Assembly: GCF_009754945.1 (NCBI RefSeq)
Contig: NZ_WPIN01000014.1
Location: 1-64,000, forward strand
Source: Spirosoma arboris
GTDB lineage: Bacteria > Bacteroidota > Bacteroidia > Cytophagales > Spirosomataceae
DNA: 64,000 nucleotides
Direction: 5' to 3'
Shown: positions 59,360 to 64,000 of the stretch, piece by piece
How positions within the stretch are numbered: position 1 is the stretch's first letter
How the letters are laid out: the number at the start of each line of letters is the position of its first letter
Program-made: the position numbers and the translations under genes
The notes under the pieces: generated by a model
Database searches by the model: none
What the model was told of the DNA's origin: nothing
The model's input: only the letters and a program-made list of their open reading frames with translations

Positions 59360-59986
59360 TTAGTTGAATAGGCTTGGTTTTTAGTTGGCTGATTATATGA
59401 GTGTTGTTTACAAATCTAGAGACTGGTAATACAAATTGCTTATTTTATTAGATAAGACTTGAGATAGTCCTATTTAGCCCGACAGTTAAGTGTACAGGTT
59501 GTCACACAAAGTTAAATAGTGATTCTGTTAAAATTGTGTCGGGCTCATATTGTCAAGCGATGAGTTCTATCGCTTTTCAAAAAGATCTACTTTCAGTCTA
59601 AAACAGCAAGAGTCCACCACGGCGGCTTGACATGAATGTATTGTTAAAGGATAATCAAGTCCGTTATTAAGTGCCATACAGCTTTGTCCCACAGCCTAGT
59701 TAAGTGCTAACATTTTATTATCCATACTCTTTTTAGCGATAAAATATATTATCCGAAATGTCCGGTGGGACACTTCGTCGCTCGATAGTTATTGCGGAAT
59801 AGGCTCGTTTGTGGTAATATTGCAGCTTTAAATACATTTAATACATAATAAAACTTCAGAACCCTTCAGCACCCATATTAGAACCAAGATAAGTGCATTT
59901 CTGCTTGTTATATTTCCTTTTAAACTAAAATTTACTGGGAATAAAAAAATGCTCGAATAATCTTATTAATTAAAACTCCTTAGTCG
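59360..59986. other. Gene-free AT-rich stretch with short inverted repeats
   Basis: No open frame of credible length is present. Short pairs are AGCCCGACA/TGTCGGGCT (59476-59484, 59537-59545) and TGTCCCAC/GTGGGACA (59685-59692, 59765-59772). A related 25-30 base sequence starting TTAAGTG and containing TTTGTC-type and CACA words occurs near 59487 and 59668. These could be remnant ends of mobile elements. Nothing here is a clear RNA gene. Confidence 0.4.
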
Positions 59987-60769
59987 ATGGATTTATATAA
60001 ACCTCTGGTTAGTATTATTATTGCTGTTTATAATGGTGGTGATTATTTAGAAGGTGCAATTAAGAGCATACTTGTCCAAGAATATAAAAACTACGAAATT
60101 ATTATAATTGATGGAGGTTCAAGTGATAATACTTTAGAAATCATTGATCTCTATAAACAGGATATCTTCTACACAATAAGTGAACCAGATAATGGAATTT
60201 ATAGTGCTTGGAACAAAGGGCTTAAGGTAGCTTCTGGTGATTGGATTGCTTTTTTAGGTTCAGACGATATTCTATATCCTCATGCCTTTCAATCTTACAT
60301 AAATTATATTACTGATCATCCAAATAAAGAGCTGTTAGAATTTATTTCATCGAGAATTAACCTTGTTAATAACAATCTAGAGATAATAGATACAGTAGGT
60401 AAAGCATGGGATTGGCCGCTCTTTAAACGTAATATGATTACTTGGCACGTAGGGTGTTTTCATTCTAAAAACTTATTTGCTAAATATGGATTATTTGATG
60501 AAGATTATAAAGTTTCTGGAGATTATGAACTTCTGTTGAGACCCAAAGAGCTTTTACAAACAGGTTATTTACCAGTAACAACAGTTATGATGCGTGATGG
60601 AGGAGTAAGCACAAGATTATTATTTAAAGCTATCGACGAAACCTATAGAGCTAAAGTGAAGAATAAAATTATCTCTTCATCTATTAGCCCTTTACTTATC
60701 TATAATAATAAAGTCAAATTATTTATAAAAATGTTCTTAGTAAGAATTGGTTTTATAGAAAAATTATAG
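59987..60769 (+). CDS. Family 2 glycosyltransferase
   Basis: A 260-residue GT-A glycosyltransferase. The nucleotide-sugar domain begins LVSIIIAVYNGGDYLEGAI, and IIIIDGGSSDNTLEIID carries the UDP-contacting Asp. FLGSDDILYPHAF contains the DxD-like Asp pair, and NMITWHVGCFHSKN and YKVSGDYELLLR (E-D/E catalytic region) complete the WcaA-type pattern. No membrane helix, so it acts on the inner face of the membrane, probably in polysaccharide synthesis. It is markedly AT-rich with codon use unlike most of the window and has no other synthesis genes beside it, which suggests transfer or an isolated remnant. Confidence 0.9.
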   Translation: MDLYKPLVSIIIAVYNGGDYLEGAIKSILVQEYKNYEIIIIDGGSSDNTLEIIDLYKQDIFYTISEPDNGIYSAWNKGLKVASGDWIAFLGSDDILYPHAFQSYINYITDHPNKELLEFISSRINLVNNNLEIIDTVGKAWDWPLFKRNMITWHVGCFHSKNLFAKYGLFDEDYKVSGDYELLLRPKELLQTGYLPVTTVMMRDGGVSTRLLFKAIDETYRAKVKNKIISSSISPLLIYNNKVKLFIKMFLVRIGFIEKL

Positions 60770-60823
60770 AATTTATTATTTTCTATCTTAGGAAAAAGCT
60801 TCTAGTATGTGATTTAATAAAGT

Positions 60824-60890
60824 AAGTACCTATTTAGCTTTCTTAGCTTGAGAGACTAATAATCAAGCTAAGAAAGCTAAATAGGTACTT
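60824..60890. repeat. 28-bp perfect inverted repeat after the glycosyltransferase gene
   Basis: Arms at 60824-60851 and 60863-60890 are perfect 28-bp reverse complements (AAGTACCTATTTAGCTTTCT and onward) with an 11-base loop. It lies between the convergent GT2 and PhyH genes. The arms show the same style of low-complexity words as the other border elements but no sequence kinship. Confidence 0.8.
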
Positions 60891-60893
60891 GTG

Positions 60894-60937
60894 ATAAAGC
60901 GATAGTGTTGTATAAAGTTATCGCTTTATTTTTTTTA
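60894..60937 (+). terminator. Terminator overlapping the end of the convergent gene
   Basis: ATAAAGCGATA (60894-60904) pairs with TATCGCTTTAT (60919-60929), followed by T8. It serves the rightward glycosyltransferase transcript. Its right arm and T-run encode the last residues of the PhyH protein (IKKIKR) on the other strand. Confidence 0.75.
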
Positions 60938-61901
60938 TGAGCGACTTAGGCAACATTCGTCCTATACTGCGAACAATACCAGTAATACTGGCGGCCTTTG
61001 CATGGCCATCCTGATTGACTGGTCGTCCGAAATATTTATTAGGGACTAACTTTCCTGTAATAATATTCCGGATTTTTCTGACGAACAGTTTATCGATGGT
61101 CGTATCTGAACGAAGGGGTGTGTAGTAGACACAGTCTTCAAAGAAATAGTGCGTAACCTGGCTATGGCGGCTTGATGTAGGGTCATTTATTGGCTCGCCA
61201 CCATGCAATAAGTTTGAAGCCCAGATTAAGGCATTACCTTTAGGCATGTTCATAATCATTTTTTTCAACCCTTGTGCTTCAATGATTGTTGCCAACCGTT
61301 TTTCGTATTCACGATACACTCCTTCTTTCCCATAAAGCTCTTCGACAGTTTGGGCAGATGAACCACTTAGGCCCATGTCGATCATGTCATAAAATGGCAA
61401 TTTATGACTGCCTGGGTAATAATGAAGGGGCCCATTATCATTATGGATATCTTCAAGAGCAACCCAAACTCCACACATAAACTTCTGGGGAATTGAGTTA
61501 AAGTGCACAGCGTCAGAATGTGTAAGTTGCTGGGTGCCAACGGGGAAATTTAATGTCTGGAAAGGGATTGGCTCCCGACGATACAAGATACGGAGCACTT
61601 CAAGAATACGTGGTGCCGTAGCAATTTCGCGTGTTGCAGATACCGTTTCCCAAGCATCCTGAACCCGAGCGCCACCTTTATACAAAGGCTCAACACCAGC
61701 TATAGCTTTATCTAAAACGCTTCCTGAAATTTGTGGATCAAAAATAACGTAACCATCTTTTGCAAATCTAAGTGCAATTTCTTTTAGTTCCGGATCTAAG
61801 TTTGACTGGTTCAACTCCTGTGTAAAGAATGGAGATTCAACCCATGGCATATTGAAAGGAGGGTTATCTAGTACCTTAGTGGTAGGGGTGATAGAAGTCA
61901 T
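60918..61901 (-). CDS. Phytanoyl-CoA dioxygenase (PhyH) family protein
   Basis: A 327-residue non-heme Fe(II)/2OG oxygenase. The iron ligands are in LTHSDAVHFNSIP (H-x-D), and the distal His in LLHGGEPINDPTSSRHS, where the following Arg would bind 2OG. GVWVALEDIHNDNGPLHYYPGSHKL is the characteristic central strand pair. Substrate is unknown; members hydroxylate lipids, amino acids or sugars. The ATG at 61901 (MTSITPTTKVLDN) is preferred to 61928. The 3' end is shared with the terminator of the convergent glycosyltransferase gene. No operon partner. Confidence 0.88.
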   Translation of the reverse strand: MTSITPTTKVLDNPPFNMPWVESPFFTQELNQSNLDPELKEIALRFAKDGYVIFDPQISGSVLDKAIAGVEPLYKGGARVQDAWETVSATREIATAPRILEVLRILYRREPIPFQTLNFPVGTQQLTHSDAVHFNSIPQKFMCGVWVALEDIHNDNGPLHYYPGSHKLPFYDMIDMGLSGSSAQTVEELYGKEGVYREYEKRLATIIEAQGLKKMIMNMPKGNALIWASNLLHGGEPINDPTSSRHSQVTHYFFEDCVYYTPLRSDTTIDKLFVRKIRNIITGKLVPNKYFGRPVNQDGHAKAASITGIVRSIGRMLPKSLIKKIKR

Positions 61902-62061
61902 AATCGAATTAATTTGAATTTCCTCCAAACCTATAAAGAACCATTAACTTATACAATGACTCTTAGCACTCATTATCGTCAGTTACAACTTTGCTTTACT
62001 TACTTTAAGCTATCACATTTAGGATGTGTCGGATAAGTTCGTTTGGTTCTAGTCTTCTCCG

Positions 62062-62440
62062 ACCTGATTAGATGATTGTACCCACCTGACTGGAATTAAT
62101 AAATTTTTGTAAGTTCCTATTTGCCAAACCTTTTTCTGTGAGTCGATGGCATCGATAGAGCATTGAATACGGGTTGCCAATAGCCGCCCGTATGCTCCAC
62201 GGCGGTGATGATAATTTTATATGATAAGCGCTTGGTGATACTAGTATAGACGCCAAATCCGTGTAGAAGATTTTTATTTCGATCGACTTGATTGGTTGGT
62301 CTGCTCTTTCCAATGGCAAAAAATGTTGCCAGAAATACTCAACAAGCAATCAAACTACAACTGGCACCCTTGGGTTGTCAATAACCGCCAGCCCAAGGAT
62401 GTTGGTTGTATACGCTTCTTCAGACTTTCAGAGTGACTTT
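62062..62440 (+). pseudogene. Decayed IS5-type transposase remnant
   Basis: Read rightward across frameshifts and stops, fragments match the order of an IS5-family transposase: a YPPDWN start like YPxDLTDxQW, then DRALNTGCQ followed by RML in another frame (like KTGCQWRMLP), then LGDTSIDAKSV (like IDSQSVK with the catalytic Asp), and finally GTLGLSITAS (like DTLGLxxAVxVTAA). Several in-frame stops interrupt it, so it is dead. A reverse-strand ORF at 62068-62349 is judged a shadow. The 680-base gap 61902-62581 holds nothing else I can support. Confidence 0.5.
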
Positions 62441-62581
62441 TCTGTGATGCGATTTTGGGCATGATATAGCTAAGCAACTAAATCTGGACCACCTCGAATG
62501 ACTGCGCGATAATACAAAAGGCGTAATAGAAATTTGAGGCCCTTATACAGCTTTCGAGTTTCAAACTAATGGAAACTTGTT

Positions 62582-63826
62582 TTAGAAGACTTCACCCAGG
62601 TTGAAAAATAATCCATGAGAGCCATCGAAACCGAAGCCGTAATCGACGGAGAGATTTGTTCGTGAGACTTTGTTCATTTTAATCCGAATACCACCGCCTA
62701 CGGCCGGAGCAATTTTTTCAAACTGGTTGGTGTTCTGCTCTGTAACAGATTGGGCATTGGCAAAAACCACTCCGCCCAGCAATCGGTCGTTGGTAATATG
62801 AAAACGGTATTCGGCTTCTGCATAGATGAAATTTTTTCCTCTAAACCTCCCCTGAATGAACCCACGACCTACGTTACCTGTGTTATCCCAACCTGTGCTA
62901 GGTAAATCCAAAAATGGTGGATCACCATTGAAGGTGAAGGCATTATAAGACCATAATGCCAGAATATTACCTGATTGTAGAGATATTGGAATATACTTTC
63001 GAGCTTCTAATAATAATGACTTGTAGGTATCGTCACTTCCTAAAAGCTCCATATTGGCTCTAAGTACAGCATTGAGATATAAGCCACCGCTTGGATTAAT
63101 GGCATTACTTCGGTTATCGTAAAGCAAATGCAATGCAGGGCCTGATGAAACCGAACGCCCTTGAATACCAGACGAATAGCGGGAAATGCGTACTAATTCA
63201 CGAACGCCATTAGGGCCTTCAACATAGCTGTCAATATTCCAATGTAAGTCTAGGTAATACCCAACACCGCCGTATAAATTAGGAGCTAACCGGCGTAGAA
63301 AACTCTGATAAAACCGGAAGTATGCGTAATCCATATTGATAATCCTATCGGTGGTAGTATACATACCGAGACCGTAGGTAGCCTGAGGATAGTGCATCAA
63401 TCGCCAATCGTTGGTCCATAGGTAGCGATTGTTCCGACTCCAGATCTGCGAATTAGCCGTTAGAATTATCTGATTATTCTGGGTGTATGATAGCTGACCG
63501 CTTACTGACGACATATTGGCGCCTGGTTTTCGGAAAGGTGTATTTACTAATACCGCTACCAGTGCTTTGGTTTGTAAAGTATAGCCAATTTGCGGGATGA
63601 CTAACAAAAAGCGTTTGCCTTCTTCCAGGTTCGACGAGTCATGTGGAGTAATATGTAAGCGCGGATACCATCGCTTTACCAGATCTGCAACATCGTGTAA
63701 ACGGGGTACTGGTTGCGTATTTTTTACGGCCATCGTATCCACTAATGGCATCTGTGCCAGGCAACAGGTAATCTCCGATACACTTAACAGCAGGAAGCCC
63801 ACAAACAAACGGGTAACGAGTTTCAT
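62582..63826 (-). CDS. BamA/TamA-like outer-membrane barrel protein
   Basis: A 414-residue outer-membrane protein. Signal peptide: MKLVTRLFVGFLLLSVSEIT, then a short linker (residues about 24-50) without POTRA repeats. The Omp85/D15 barrel shows KRFLLVIPQIGYTLQTKALVAV, ALHLLYDNRSNAINPSGGLYLNAVLR (the typical DxRxNxxxPxxG strand), GRGFIQGRFRGKNFIYAEAEYRF (the G-R-G-F-x-x-G-R-F-R-G motif) and a final DYGFGFDGSHGLFFNLGEVF. Proteins of this small POTRA-less type are common in Bacteroidota and of unknown role, perhaps surface-protein display. The ATG at 63826 begins the signal peptide. Confidence 0.88.
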   Translation of the reverse strand: MKLVTRLFVGFLLLSVSEITCCLAQMPLVDTMAVKNTQPVPRLHDVADLVKRWYPRLHITPHDSSNLEEGKRFLLVIPQIGYTLQTKALVAVLVNTPFRKPGANMSSVSGQLSYTQNNQIILTANSQIWSRNNRYLWTNDWRLMHYPQATYGLGMYTTTDRIINMDYAYFRFYQSFLRRLAPNLYGGVGYYLDLHWNIDSYVEGPNGVRELVRISRYSSGIQGRSVSSGPALHLLYDNRSNAINPSGGLYLNAVLRANMELLGSDDTYKSLLLEARKYIPISLQSGNILALWSYNAFTFNGDPPFLDLPSTGWDNTGNVGRGFIQGRFRGKNFIYAEAEYRFHITNDRLLGGVVFANAQSVTEQNTNQFEKIAPAVGGGIRIKMNKVSRTNLSVDYGFGFDGSHGLFFNLGEVF

Positions 63827-64000
63827 GAGTGGGTTTATACGTGTTGCATAGGTTGATAAACAGTACTTTAAGGGGGCAATCGGGTACGCTCTTGAAGCTG
63901 TTCTACGCATACCCAAACGTAAAAAAACATCGGAATGTTGCAAGTACAAACGCAGGAGCGAAAAACAGAATCGGTCTAATAAGGTAAGTAGAACTCGATA

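Noticed and set aside
62068..62349. 93-residue reverse-strand ORF
   Set aside because: It lies opposite the decayed transposase fragments and shows no recognisable domain; treated as a shadow of the remnant.

Overview
The window looks like chromosomal DNA of a Bacteroidota bacterium of the Cytophagales (Spirosoma/Runella type). Evidence from the sequence: SusC-like/TonB-dependent outer-membrane receptors with Bacteroidota-style N-termini, promoters of the TAnnTTTG -7 class (before fic, clpS and padR), several Tat- or lipoprotein-exported enzymes, PadR plus permease-prefix FtsX transporters, and an HD-Pnk/RNA-ligase pair of the kind characterised from Runella. Genus assignment is inference. 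Gene calls rest on reading motifs by eye; no database search was run.

Layout. 1-3 kb: the end of an integrative element (tyrosine recombinase, excisionase-type HTH protein, an unrecognised 310-residue protein, small ORFs). 3.2-5.1 kb: RNA-repair pair (HD-Pnk end-healing enzyme and RNA ligase). 5.2-12.2 kb: short housekeeping and stress genes (DUF4385, flavin-oxidase-like protein, SRAP/HMCES DNA-protein crosslinker, ROK kinase, peroxiredoxin, methyltransferase, TetR plus SDR). 12.3-18.9 kb: outer-membrane barrel receptor, Fic AMPylase with its own palindromic operator, YitT, cysK and cysE. 19-22.5 kb: exported sugar dehydrogenase, DUF892 protein, RDD protein, Ogt. 22.6-29 kb: a reverse-strand operon joining an FHA-TM-trypsin-like protease, two transmembrane Ser/Thr kinases, a PP2C phosphatase and a small beta-barrel. 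29.3-32 kb: a TPR histidine kinase facing its likely NarL-type partner tail to tail. 32-45.7 kb: mixed metabolism (MBL hydrolase, bestrophin, GNAT, cupin, TlpA-like, SSS transporter, clpS, recR, exported SOD, 2OG oxygenase, ChrA, class V aminotransferase, Gfo/Idh). 45.8-52.7 kb: PadR plus FtsX permease, an ABC ATPase/membrane pair and a TonB receptor. 52.9-58.1 kb: exported catabolic enzymes and a DEAD-box helicase. 58.2-64 kb: an AT-rich, gene-poor accessory stretch with an aspartic protease, GT2 glycosyltransferase, PhyH dioxygenase, a decayed transposase and a BamA/TamA-like barrel.

The most striking structure not explained by genes is the punctuation of gene borders by long inverted repeats. 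They fall into several sequence families that recur kilobases apart: ATGATGAATTATGAATGAT-type, GTGAAGTAGGTGGAGTG-type, ACAGGATTTACAGGAT-type and GTCAGG/CCTGAC-type. Arms reach 32 bp of perfect pairing. They sit between co-directional genes as well as at convergent ends, so they are more than ordinary terminators. Other leads are the palindromic operator overlapping the fic start and promoter, the five-gene phospho-signalling operon, and a near-identical 22-bp leader before two unrelated genes.
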